Below, piece after piece: positions 1 to 6,109 of a DNA stretch of 7,763 bases (the stretch's first letter is position 1; each line of letters starts with the position of its first letter). Source of the DNA: Angelakisella sp. (GTDB taxonomy: Bacteria; Bacillota; Clostridia; Oscillospirales; Ruminococcaceae); NCBI GenBank assembly GCA_022794295.1, contig JAAWEO010000090.1, positions 1-7,763 on the forward strand. The letters are read 5' to 3'. The notes beneath the pieces were generated by a model that did no database searches, was not told the origin of the DNA, and saw only the letters and a list, made by a program, of their open reading frames with translations. The translations under genes were made by a program, and so were the position numbers.

Positions 1-109
1 CTGCGTCGAAAATGCTCGGAATACATACAGTATTCCTTGCGCTTTTCTCCTTGCAATCTCCCTCCCCCTGCGAAAAATCCGGGCACTTCGACTTTTGGGA
101 CACGCCCTA
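1..109. repeat. Possible end of a dispersed repeat or insertion element
   Basis: Non-coding sequence at the window edge with repeat-like structure. A perfect hairpin, GGAATAC (18-24) and GTATTCC (30-36) with a 5-base loop, is followed by GTCGAA (5-10) facing TTCGAC (87-92). The segment ends in GGGACACGCCC (98-108), an imperfect palindrome of the kind found at transposon tips. From about 110 onward the sequence becomes plain AT-rich DNA, so a boundary near 109 is plausible. No transposase coding is visible, and the element, if real, continues left of the window. Identification as a mobile-element end is inference from texture only. Confidence 0.3.
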
Positions 110-253
110 GTGGTTTTTATTGACATTGGCGTAGTAATACCCAAATATAGAATCATTTCATCCCAATAGCGAAACAAAGTCCTTAACCATTAAAGTCATT
201 TTTCTTTGTTAAACTTTTTACTGGATCGCTCTTTGCTGCCAGGAAGGGGCGAT
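110..253. other. Non-coding AT-rich gap downstream of the YitT gene
   Basis: AT-rich sequence between the putative repeat and the 3' end of the minus-strand YitT gene. A weak 5-bp stem (ATCGC/GCGAT, positions 225-229 with 249-253) lies just past the YitT stop, but no T-run follows it on the minus strand, so I do not call it a terminator. I see no gene or RNA here. Confidence 0.5.
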
Positions 254-1147
254 TCACCCAGCGGCTTTTTCCATCTCCGCGGCGCTCCGGGGATCATCCA
301 AAAACCCCTCGCCGTAAATCTCTTTTGCCTCCGAGACAACGACAAAGGCGTTCCGATCCCACCGGTCGATGATCCCCTTGACCTCATAGAACTGTTTGCG
401 GTCTACAACACACATAAGGGTCTCGCTTTCTTTCTGGCTGAAACCGCCCACGCTTTTGAAGAAGGTGGTGCCCCGTCCCAACTGGCTCATAATGTCGCCG
501 GCAATCTGCCGGTTGTGCTTGGAGGCCACCAGCACCATGGTACCCTTGTTCATACCGTAGAGGATGGCGTCAATAGTCTGGGTGGAGCAGACCATGGAGA
601 TAATGCCGTACAGCGCGTCTTCCAATCCGCCGAAGACGGGAATGGAGATCCCAATGATGACAAAATCCACAAGCATAATGGCGTACCCGGTGCGCATCCA
701 AGGGAACTGCTTTTGAAGCAGCTTCCCCATAATGTCGCCGCCACCGGTGGTAGAACCTCGGGTGAAAATCAGCGCCACGCCGGCCCCTGCCAGAATTCCT
801 CCAAAGGCGGAGCTGATCAGCCGGTCTCCGACATATTGGGGGAGAATGGGGGCAACGACCCAGTCCAGGCAGACCGTCATGATCACAAGCGTTCTGACCG
901 TCCGCAGGGTCATTTTCCTGTCCAGCAAAAGAAAGGAGGCGATGAGCAGCGGAATGTTGATGACCAGGGTCAAGGTGCCCACCGGCAGGCCGGTGACATG
1001 ATTGATGAGCAGGGCTATGCCGGAGGCCCCGCCGGGCGCGATCTTACAGGGCTCAATAAAACACCAGACACCCACTGCCTGCAACAGAGATGCCAAAATG
1101 TCAACAAACCAATCCACGATCCTGCTGTTTCTTTTCAGCTGGCTCAT
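254..1147 (-). CDS. YitT family membrane protein (DUF161 + DUF2179)
   Basis: Integral membrane protein of 297 residues, the usual length for the YitT family. Residues ~15-200 are a hydrophobic YitT/DUF161 region with about five or six membrane spans. It contains the glycine-rich stretch typical of the family (IAPGGASGIALLINHVTG, near residue 40) and a second motif, RGSTTGGGDIMGK, near residue 130. Residues ~210-290 form the soluble C-terminal DUF2179 domain (LGRGTTFFKSVGGFSQKE...LMCVVDRKQF...RNAFVVVSEAKEIYGEGF). The transported substrate or role of YitT proteins is not established. The ATG at 1147 is preceded by a strong ribosome binding site, GGAGGAGG on the minus strand (1157-1164), 9 bases upstream. 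The gene has its own promoter and appears to be a separate unit from the LysR gene upstream. Family assignment is firm; function is open. Confidence 0.95.
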   Translation of the reverse strand: MSQLKRNSRIVDWFVDILASLLQAVGVWCFIEPCKIAPGGASGIALLINHVTGLPVGTLTLVINIPLLIASFLLLDRKMTLRTVRTLVIMTVCLDWVVAPILPQYVGDRLISSAFGGILAGAGVALIFTRGSTTGGGDIMGKLLQKQFPWMRTGYAIMLVDFVIIGISIPVFGGLEDALYGIISMVCSTQTIDAILYGMNKGTMVLVASKHNRQIAGDIMSQLGRGTTFFKSVGGFSQKESETLMCVVDRKQFYEVKGIIDRWDRNAFVVVSEAKEIYGEGFLDDPRSAAEMEKAAG

Positions 1148-1190
1148 ACGCAGTTTCCTCCTCCGGTTTTAATCATAAGCACTGATGCCC

Positions 1191-1219
1191 ATTATAATTT
1201 TCCCCGGAGAAAAAAACAA
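1191..1219 (-). promoter_or_regulatory. Putative sigma-A promoter of the YitT gene
   Basis: On the minus strand a perfect -10 TATAAT (plus coordinates 1191-1196) is preceded, with a 17-base spacer, by TTGTTT (1214-1219) as a -35. Transcription would start near 1184, giving a leader of roughly 35-40 bases before the ATG at 1147. Confidence 0.6.
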
Positions 1220-1229
1220 TTCAAACATT

Positions 1230-1246
1230 TTAAAGGCCGCCTTTAA
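1230..1246. promoter_or_regulatory. Perfect palindrome upstream of the YitT -35 box
   Basis: TTAAAGGC (1230-1237), one central C, and GCCTTTAA (1239-1246) form a perfect inverted repeat with 8-bp arms. It lies about 11 bases upstream of the proposed -35 hexamer on the minus strand. It could be an operator, or part of the 3' structure after the LysR gene. The symmetry is visible; the role is inference. Confidence 0.35.
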
Positions 1247-1257
1247 GGCCCGTTTAA

Positions 1258-1289
1258 GGAGCCGGAGACAAGATCTCCGCACAGGCTCC
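1258..1289 (-). terminator. Stem-loop after the LysR gene, likely terminator
   Basis: Starting 3 bases past the LysR stop codon, GGAGC/GCTCC (1258-1262 with 1285-1289) encloses CGGAGA/TCTCCG (1263-1268 with 1274-1279), with a CACA bulge and a 5-base loop. The following minus-strand sequence begins TTAAAC, so the T-run is poor. Position and strength fit transcription termination between the LysR gene and the YitT gene. Confidence 0.5.
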
Positions 1290-1292
1290 GGT

Positions 1293-2216
1293 TCAGCGGC
1301 TGCTTAAATATTCCCGGAAGATCTGCACCAGCTGTTCGTGGTAAATTGCCTTCTTTTTTCCTTTAGCATAGAGCAGAACCAGGGGGGAGGCGGCGGGCTT
1401 TTGGCCCAGGTAGTAATAGCAGATCCGTTCTGACGGTAAAAGATCCTCCAGGTAACCTGCCCGGATAAAGCCGATCCCCAATCCCTCCGCTGCGGTTTTG
1501 ATGATGGCGGCGAAGTTCTGGATTTCCAGCATATTGACATCAGCGGAAGAAAATCCCGCCATTTTTAGGAGCCGGTCTATCTTGAGACGCAGACTTTGGG
1601 CTTGGAGCGGCAGGATCAGAGTCTCCCCCTTCAGAGCCTCTAAATTCAGATAGGGATAGTCCAGCTGGGGATCCTGCTTTGCCAGACAGTTGCAGCGGTG
1701 GTCTTTGGGAAGAGCAACCAGGATCGGTTCCTCTTCCAGAAGCACATATTCTGCATCGGGAACTTCCTCATCCATGGTGTAAAACAGATAATCCACCTGG
1801 TGCTGTTCATACAGCTTCATCAGGGAATAGTACTCCCCGTCCCGGAAGATGACATGGAGATTTGGCAGCTTTTCCTTAAACCGGGGCAGCATCCAGGGAA
1901 TGGCGGAGATGGCGCGCCTTGTCTGGATGCCGATGCGCACTGTCTGCTTCTGCATCCCGATCTCAGCGGTCAGCTCCCGGTCAAAATCCTCTTTTAGCCG
2001 GAGCATCTGCTCGGCGTAGTAGAGGTACCGCTCCCCCACAGGGGTGGGCTGGAGGATTTTCCCAGTCCGGTGGAACAGCTTGGCCCCCAGCGTTTTCTCC
2101 AAACTACTCAGGAACATACTCAAGGCGGGGACTGTGAGGAAAAGCTCCTCCGCCGCTTTGGTCATGGTTTGGCAGCGGGCCAACGTGCATATGTAGAGCT
2201 GTTCTTTCAGATTCAT
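1293..2216 (-). CDS. LysR family transcriptional regulator
   Basis: DNA-binding regulator of 307 residues, the normal LysR length. Residues ~1-65 are the winged helix-turn-helix (CQTMTKAAEELFLTVPALSMFLSSLEKTLGAKLFHR), followed by a linker helix. Residues ~90-300 are the two-lobed effector-binding domain, ending in a segment typical of the fold (GLGIGFIRAGYLEDLL near 255-270). I choose the ATG at 2216 rather than the in-frame ATG at 2264. It gives the canonical LysR N-terminus and has a ribosome binding site, GGGAGGT on the minus strand (2223-2229), about 6 bases upstream. The gene is divergent from the YfcC-carrier/M20-hydrolase operon, and by the usual LysR arrangement it most likely controls that operon and itself in response to a substrate or product of the pathway. 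The ligand is unknown. Confidence 0.95.
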   Translation of the reverse strand: MNLKEQLYICTLARCQTMTKAAEELFLTVPALSMFLSSLEKTLGAKLFHRTGKILQPTPVGERYLYYAEQMLRLKEDFDRELTAEIGMQKQTVRIGIQTRRAISAIPWMLPRFKEKLPNLHVIFRDGEYYSLMKLYEQHQVDYLFYTMDEEVPDAEYVLLEEEPILVALPKDHRCNCLAKQDPQLDYPYLNLEALKGETLILPLQAQSLRLKIDRLLKMAGFSSADVNMLEIQNFAAIIKTAAEGLGIGFIRAGYLEDLLPSERICYYYLGQKPAASPLVLLYAKGKKKAIYHEQLVQIFREYLSSR

Positions 2217-2267
2217 CTGGTAACCTCCCGCCTCAGCGCCTCTGTAAAGTGTGCTTATTGTCATGTC

Positions 2268-2296
2268 ATTATACCATATACCGACAGAAATAGAAA
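2268..2296 (-). promoter_or_regulatory. Putative promoter of the LysR gene (extended -10)
   Basis: Minus strand reads TGGTATAAT, a perfect -10 (plus coordinates 2268-2273) with the extended TGn motif. The -35 at 17 bases spacing (2291-2296, TTTCTA) is weak, as is acceptable for extended -10 promoters. Transcription would start near 2261, about 45 bases before the ATG. Confidence 0.55.
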
Positions 2297-2331
2297 GCTA
2301 TAAAAGCGGGTCAGCGGTTATTATTATCAAA

Positions 2332-2357
2332 GTTTTTTAACTCTATCGTTAAGAAAC
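2332..2357. promoter_or_regulatory. Candidate LysR operator (inverted repeat)
   Basis: GTTTTTTAAC (2332-2341) and GTTAAGAAAC (2348-2357) form an inverted repeat with 10-bp arms, one mismatch and a 6-base spacer. The core TTAAC-N6-GTTAA resembles the T-N11-A type dyad bound by LysR proteins, though one base longer. It is centred about 55 bases upstream of the predicted start of the carrier operon, a usual place for a LysR recognition site. It lies beyond the -35 of the divergent lysR promoter, so one site could serve both directions. Assignment to this LysR protein is inference from position. Confidence 0.5.
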
Positions 2358-2363
2358 TGTGAA

Positions 2364-2392
2364 TTGTGTTTTTTGAAAAAGTCGATTATACT
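2364..2392 (+). promoter_or_regulatory. Putative promoter of the carrier/hydrolase operon
   Basis: TTGTGT (2364-2369), a 17-base spacer and TATACT (2387-2392) form a moderate sigma-A promoter. Transcription would start near 2399, 55 bases before the ATG at 2455. Immediately downstream, GGTAC (2393-2397) and GTACC (2400-2404) form a short perfect inverted repeat over the predicted start site. The imperfect -35 fits a promoter needing an activator. Confidence 0.5.
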
Positions 2393-2454
2393 GGTACTTG
2401 TACCGATGCTGTTGGAAAAGCATATGGAACAAACATCAAAAGGAGTTGGAAATC

Positions 2455-3873
2455 ATGTCAGCACAAGCCGCCCCCCAGACAAAGAAAAAGGGCTTTACCA
2501 TGCCCCATACCTTTGTCATCCTCGTTGTCATCATTCTGATTGCCACCGCCCTTACCTGGGTCATTCCCAGCGGTGAGTACGCCCGTATCGAGGATCCCGT
2601 TTCCGGGAAGAAGGTGGTTGACGCAACCTCCTTCTCCTATGTGGAGAATGTCCGGGTAAATCCCCTGAACCTCCCCAGCATCATCATCAAGGCATTTTCT
2701 GCCAACGCCGATCTGATTACGCTGATCCTTCTCAGCGGTGCCGGCATCCATATGCTGACGGCAACAGGCTCCCTCCAGGCCCTGGTGGCCACCATTGTGC
2801 GCCGCTTCAGTAACCGGATGGAGGTCTTTATCCCTCTGCTGATGCTGGTCTTCGCCCTGATCTGCACCACCCAGGGGGTAAACACCTTCATTGCCTTTGC
2901 CCCCATTACCGTCATGCTGGCCCTGAGCCTGGGGCTGGATTCCATTGTGGGGGTCGGTATCATCCTGCTGGGCGGAGCCATCGGCTTTTCCACCGGCACC
3001 CTGAATGTGAGCACCACCCTGGTGGCCCAGAAGATCGCTGAGCTGCCCAACTACTCCGGCATCGGCTACCGCTGGATCTGCTTCGCCGTCTATTATGTGA
3101 TCACCTGCGCCCTGCTGGTGCGCTATGCCAAAAAGATCAAAAAGAACCCCCAGCTGAGTCCCACCTATGACCTGGACCAGTCCAGTGAGTTCAGAAACGC
3201 CGACATGGACAGCTTCGGCACCCTGGACACCCGGAAGATCCTGTGCATCGTGGCCCTCCTTGTCGCCCTGGTTACCATCGTTTACGGCTGCATCAACCTG
3301 GGCTGGGATTTTGCCGAGCAGAGCGCCATCTTCCTGGTGCTGAGCGTGGTCGTGGGCATTTTGGGCGGCTTTGACGCCAACCGGATCTGCACCGAGTTTA
3401 TGAACGGCACCAAAAAGATGCTCAGCGCTGCCTTTATCATCATGTTTGCCCGGGCCATCGGCAGTGTCCTCAGCGCCGGCGTCATCACCGACACCATCGT
3501 CCATGCCATGGCCGTGGTCCTCACCGGCCTGCCCGCCGCTCTGCTGGGGGTGGGAATGCTGATTGCCAACACCCTCATCAATGTGGTGCTCACCTCCGGC
3601 TCCGGACAGGCCGCCGCCGTAATGCCCATTATGATCCCTCTGGCCGACCTGCTGGGCGTGACCCGTCAGACCTGTATCCTCAGCTTCAACTTCGGTGACG
3701 GCTTCTGCAACTACATCCTTCCTACCTCCACCGCCCTGATGGGCATTCTGGGTGCCGCAAATGTCCCCTATGACCGCTGGGTGCGCTTTATGTGGAAGAT
3801 CTTTCTGGCCTGGCTCGCAGTGGGCGCTGTGCTGGTGGTCATTGCCCAGCTGCTCCAATATGGTCCCATGTAA
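2455..3873 (+). CDS. YfcC family (DcuC-like) carrier
   Basis: Multi-spanning membrane carrier of 472 residues, the usual length for the YfcC/C4-dicarboxylate anaerobic carrier family (Pfam DcuC-like, ion transporter superfamily). The first span (FVILVVIILIATALTWVIP, ~20-37) followed by SGEYAR is a hallmark of the family. A small-residue-rich region at ~140-185 (GVNTFIAFAPITVMLAL...GIILLGGAIGFSTGTLN) and its counterpart at ~378-405 (TSGSGQAAAVMPIMIPLADLLG) look like the paired re-entrant regions of such carriers. About eleven or twelve spans are visible. Homologues move dicarboxylates, amino acids or peptide-like anions; the substrate here is unknown, but the co-transcribed M20 hydrolase points to an N-acyl amino acid or dipeptide. 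I choose the ATG at 2455 over the in-frame ATG at 2398 because AAAAGGAG (2438-2445) lies about 9 bases upstream and the upstream codons overlap the promoter. Confidence 0.9.
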   Translation: MSAQAAPQTKKKGFTMPHTFVILVVIILIATALTWVIPSGEYARIEDPVSGKKVVDATSFSYVENVRVNPLNLPSIIIKAFSANADLITLILLSGAGIHMLTATGSLQALVATIVRRFSNRMEVFIPLLMLVFALICTTQGVNTFIAFAPITVMLALSLGLDSIVGVGIILLGGAIGFSTGTLNVSTTLVAQKIAELPNYSGIGYRWICFAVYYVITCALLVRYAKKIKKNPQLSPTYDLDQSSEFRNADMDSFGTLDTRKILCIVALLVALVTIVYGCINLGWDFAEQSAIFLVLSVVVGILGGFDANRICTEFMNGTKKMLSAAFIIMFARAIGSVLSAGVITDTIVHAMAVVLTGLPAALLGVGMLIANTLINVVLTSGSGQAAAVMPIMIPLADLLGVTRQTCILSFNFGDGFCNYILPTSTALMGILGAANVPYDRWVRFMWKIFLAWLAVGAVLVVIAQLLQYGPM

Positions 3874-3909
3874 ACAGCCTGTGATTTTTAGAAGAAAGGG
3901 TGTTTTCAG

Positions 3910-5076
3910 ATGAAAGAAAAGCTGTACGGACTTGTCCTTGACCAGTCACAAAAGCTGCTGGAGATGGCGGACGCCATCTTTGACCGCCCCGAATACGACG
4001 GGGAAGAATACTTTGCCGCCGGCCTCCTGGAAGATTACCTGGAGGAGAACGGCTTCCAGGTGGAGCGGGGCCTCACCGATTGGCCCACCGCTTTCCGCGC
4101 CACCTGGAAGCAGGGGGAAGGCGGTCCCCGTATCGGTCTGCTTTGCGAATACGATGCCCTGCGGCAGCTGGGCCACGGCTGCGGCCACCATATGCAGGGG
4201 CCCTGCATCTGCGGGACTGCGGTGGCGCTAAAAAACGCCGGAATCACCAAACCCTTTGAGGTGGTAGTCTACGGAACCCCTGCCGAGGAGACCCGGGGCG
4301 CCAAAATCACCATGTGGGATAACGGATACTTCCGTGACATCGATGTAGCCCTGATGATGCACGGCGGACCGGACACCTGTGTGGACGAAAAGAGCCTGGC
4401 GATGAATAGCTATCAGGTCATCTTCCACGGCCAGCGGGCCCACGCAGCCCTGGCCCCCGAAAAGGGCCGCAGTGCCCTGGACGCATTGCTTCTGGCCTTC
4501 CAGGGGGTAGAATTTCTGCGGGAGCATGTCCGGGAGGACACCCGGATGCACTACACCATCGAGGAAACCCCTGGCCCTGCCAATGTGGTTCCTGTCCGGG
4601 CGGTGGGGTCCTTTACCCTGCGAAGCTATTCCCGGGAGGTGCTCAACGAGGTCTGCCAGCGATTTGAACAGATCATTCAGGGGGCGGCGTTGATGGCAGA
4701 TGTCACCTACGATATGAGCAAGGACAAGCAGATGGACAACAAGGTCCCCTGCCTCACCCTCAACGAAATTATCATGAAAAACGCCGAGGACTGCAAGGCC
4801 CCAGGGGTCACCCCGCCCCGGAAGAAGACCGGCAGCACCGACTTTGGTAATGTGACCAACCGGATGCCCGGCAGCTGTATCCGGGTGCAGTTTGTCCCCA
4901 CCGGTACTTCCAGTCACTCCCAGGCCTATGTGGACGCGGGCAAAAGCCCAGAGGCCCACGAAGCCGTTTTGACCGGTGCCAAGATCCTGGCGGCCACAGC
5001 CTGGGATTTGATTGCCACGGAGGGGATCATGGAAAAGCTGTGGCAGGATTTTGAGGCGGCAAAAAAGAACGCCTGA
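3910..5076 (+). CDS. M20 family amidohydrolase/peptidase
   Basis: Cytoplasmic metal-dependent amidohydrolase of 388 residues, with no signal peptide. It belongs to the M20 group that includes AbgB-like and PM20D2-like enzymes, which cut N-acyl amino acids or dipeptides. Visible landmarks: LLCEYDALRQLGHGCGHH (77-94), carrying the metal-binding His/Cys-Gly-His region; YGTPAEE (121-127), with the catalytic and metal-bridging glutamates; MMHGG (149-153), another metal-ligand region; HGQRAHAA (173-180), opening the lid/dimerisation domain (~170-275); STDFGNV (309-315); and a late histidine, SSHSQ (334-338), where the family has its last ligand. The ATG at 3910 has AGAAAGGG ending 9 bases upstream. 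It lies 36 bases after the carrier gene with no terminator between, so both are one operon; the carrier likely supplies its substrate. The exact substrate cannot be deduced. Confidence 0.93.
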   Translation: MKEKLYGLVLDQSQKLLEMADAIFDRPEYDGEEYFAAGLLEDYLEENGFQVERGLTDWPTAFRATWKQGEGGPRIGLLCEYDALRQLGHGCGHHMQGPCICGTAVALKNAGITKPFEVVVYGTPAEETRGAKITMWDNGYFRDIDVALMMHGGPDTCVDEKSLAMNSYQVIFHGQRAHAALAPEKGRSALDALLLAFQGVEFLREHVREDTRMHYTIEETPGPANVVPVRAVGSFTLRSYSREVLNEVCQRFEQIIQGAALMADVTYDMSKDKQMDNKVPCLTLNEIIMKNAEDCKAPGVTPPRKKTGSTDFGNVTNRMPGSCIRVQFVPTGTSSHSQAYVDAGKSPEAHEAVLTGAKILAATAWDLIATEGIMEKLWQDFEAAKKNA

Positions 5077-5121
5077 CCCCGGGGTAATCTCTATCTTTTG
5101 CTCACACTTCTCATTTTCTCT

Positions 5122-5168
5122 AACAGCGCAGGAGCCTTGACCGCAATGGCCGGGGCTCCTGTGCTGTT
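5122..5168 (+). terminator. Terminator of the carrier/hydrolase operon
   Basis: AACAGCGCAGGAGCC (5122-5136) pairs with GGCTCCTGTGCTGTT (5154-5168), giving 15 base pairs with a single G-T wobble, around a 17-base loop. The stem lies 45 bases after the hydrolase stop. The downstream T content is modest (TTTCTAT), so termination strength is uncertain, but the position and stem are convincing. Confidence 0.7.
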
Positions 5169-5420
5169 TCTATGGGGGCTTTTCGATGTTGCCGACACTA
5201 TGTTTTTCAGAAAAGCGGATCGAAGCCTTATCCAGCTGGAGGCCTGAGCAGACCATGGTAGTAAGTATAACATATAGTATGTTTTTCTTTGGCATCTGCA
5301 AAGATACGCTCGATTATTTTCCTGTGGGGAAAGAGTCAAATGCCTAAATCGCGGTTCTATATTGTATTGCGTCTTTAGATTTTTTCTCCATAATAGTGCG
5401 TTTAATGATGTGAATAGAGT
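5169..5420. other. AT-rich non-coding gap before the structured RNA
   Basis: About 250 bases with no convincing gene; an 82-codon minus-strand frame overlapping the terminator has no ribosome binding site or family resemblance. A near-repeat of 11-12 bases (ACTATGTTTTTC near 5198 and AGTATGTTTTTC near 5277) is present. The right half becomes AT-rich and holds the likely promoter of the downstream RNA. Confidence 0.5.
5367..5394 (+). promoter_or_regulatory. Tentative promoter of the structured RNA
   Basis: TTGCGT (5367-5372), 16 bases, CATAAT (5389-5394). The -10 matches five of six consensus bases and the -35 only three. It would start transcription near 5401, about 20 bases before the first helix of the RNA. 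TTTAAT at 5401-5406 is a competing -10. Weak evidence. Confidence 0.3.
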
Positions 5421-6031
5421 GTGCGGGGGTTAGGATCGTGACCGGTGAAGATGGTTCCCTGACAGAAGACCGAGGGTGACTTCCCGGAGGCTAAGGGTAA
5501 CCCAGAGAACCAGTTCCCCCAGGCTGTCTGTTCAAGAAGCGGCCCTGCGGGCCTGTCTTGAAGGACAGACAGCAAAAACCGAAAGCGCCTGGCGCTCCCC
5601 GCGGCTGGGTAACGGCCAGTCTCGTTACCGGCCGCGGCTTGTCACCTCGAGAATACAAAGATACGGGGGAGGCGGCTCGTGCCTTTCACAGCGCCAGGTT
5701 TTTAGCCGCGGCCTTAGTCGAAGGATACTGCCTCTAGCCGGAGTATTTCGCCCACCGCGGCGGACGACCAGGCGCTGTCCGCCCTGGACCCGGACCGGAC
5801 TGATGTCCGGAGACAGAAAGGCTAGCCGGTACTGGGCGTTGGGCTTCGGGTATGGTGCTGCACCGGCAGAAGCCTCGCCCGCCCCGGTCCGTCAAAGGCC
5901 GGGAATCGTCCTGCCCTGTACTCATTCGGACTCCAGGCACCCACCATCCCTTTCGCACACTGTTAAGCCGCAAAGCGGCGGGTAGGGTCTGTCAGCGGCC
6001 ATCAGGCCGCCCGCGTGGGGTGGCTTTTTTT
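5421..6031 (+). ncRNA. Large structured non-coding RNA (~610 nt), possible OLE-like RNA
   Basis: No credible protein is encoded here, yet the sequence is packed with nested complementary segments. In order: GGGGG 5425-5429 with CCCCC 5516-5520, enclosing TGGTTC 5452-5457 with GAACCA 5507-5512; a long hairpin 5523-5537 with 5556-5573 (15 bp, one GGA bulge) capped by GGCCC/GGGCC; 5588-5596 with 5690-5698 (9 bp), enclosing CCGCGGC/GCCGCGG (5599-5605, 5631-5637) and GGTAACG/CGTTACC (5608-5614, 5623-5629); 5705-5711 with 5755-5761, enclosing ATACT/AGTAT; CTGTC/GACAG enclosing CCGGAC-TGAT-GTCCGG (5795-5810); GGGCG/CGCCC (5834-5838, 5876-5880) enclosing GGCTTC/GAAGCC and GGTG/CACC. The 3' end has GCGGCC-ATCA-GGCCGC (5995-6010) and a T7 run (6025-6031), fixing the plus strand. 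The length is close to that of OLE RNA (about 600 nt, Firmicutes). Class membership is inference: I cannot align it to any known class by eye, and the OLE partner gene oapA is not in the window. Confidence 0.65.
5965..6031 (+). terminator. 3' terminator region of the structured RNA
   Basis: AAGCCGC (5965-5971) can pair with GTGGCTT (6020-6026) with one wobble, directly before or within the T7 run 6025-6031. Inside lie GCGGG/CCCGC (5978-5982 with 6010-6014) and the perfect GCGGCC/GGCCGC hairpin. The competing hairpin GCCGC-AAA-GCGGC (5967-5979) excludes the outer pairing, so two folds are possible. Confidence 0.55.
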
Positions 6032-6040
6032 GCGGTTTGG

Positions 6041-6049
6041 TGTTATAAT
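6041..6049 (+). promoter_or_regulatory. Extended -10 promoter of the MATE gene
   Basis: TGTTATAAT is an exact extended -10 (TGn plus TATAAT at 6044-6049). No good -35 is seen; the 17-base position falls in TGGCTT (6021-6026), inside the terminator of the upstream RNA. Transcription would begin near 6056, giving a leader of about 54 bases. Confidence 0.65.
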
Positions 6050-6109
6050 TAGTACGAATTATGTGAGAAAGCTGGAATAAATCGTTCACCAGCGGAAAGG
6101 ACCTGCCCT

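Noticed and set aside
225..253. Terminator for the YitT gene
   Set aside because: Only a 5-bp stem with a long loop, and no T-run follows on the minus strand.
206..1246. 346-codon plus-strand open frame opposite the YitT gene
   Set aside because: Antisense shadow; the minus-strand frame has both YitT domains and a strong ribosome binding site.
2458..3858. 466-codon minus-strand open frame opposite the carrier gene
   Set aside because: It is rich in Gly, His, Gln and Asp, as expected from the antisense of a hydrophobic membrane protein, and the plus-strand frame is a clear YfcC-family carrier.
5091..5339. 82-codon minus-strand frame between the hydrolase and the RNA
   Set aside because: It overlaps the operon terminator stem, lacks a ribosome binding site and resembles no known family.
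5476..5985. 169-codon plus-strand open frame inside the structured region
   Set aside because: Its sequence is arginine/serine/proline-rich low-quality protein with no family resemblance and no good ribosome binding site, and it runs through perfect hairpins; long open frames are expected by chance in GC-rich structured RNA genes.
5421..6031. Group II intron, RNase P RNA or tmRNA as identity of the structured RNA
   Set aside because: It begins near a GTGCG, as group II introns do, but no domain V-like hairpin is seen near the 3' end. The conserved RNase P core motif GAGGAAAGTCC and the tmRNA 3' end with TCCACCA are also absent.
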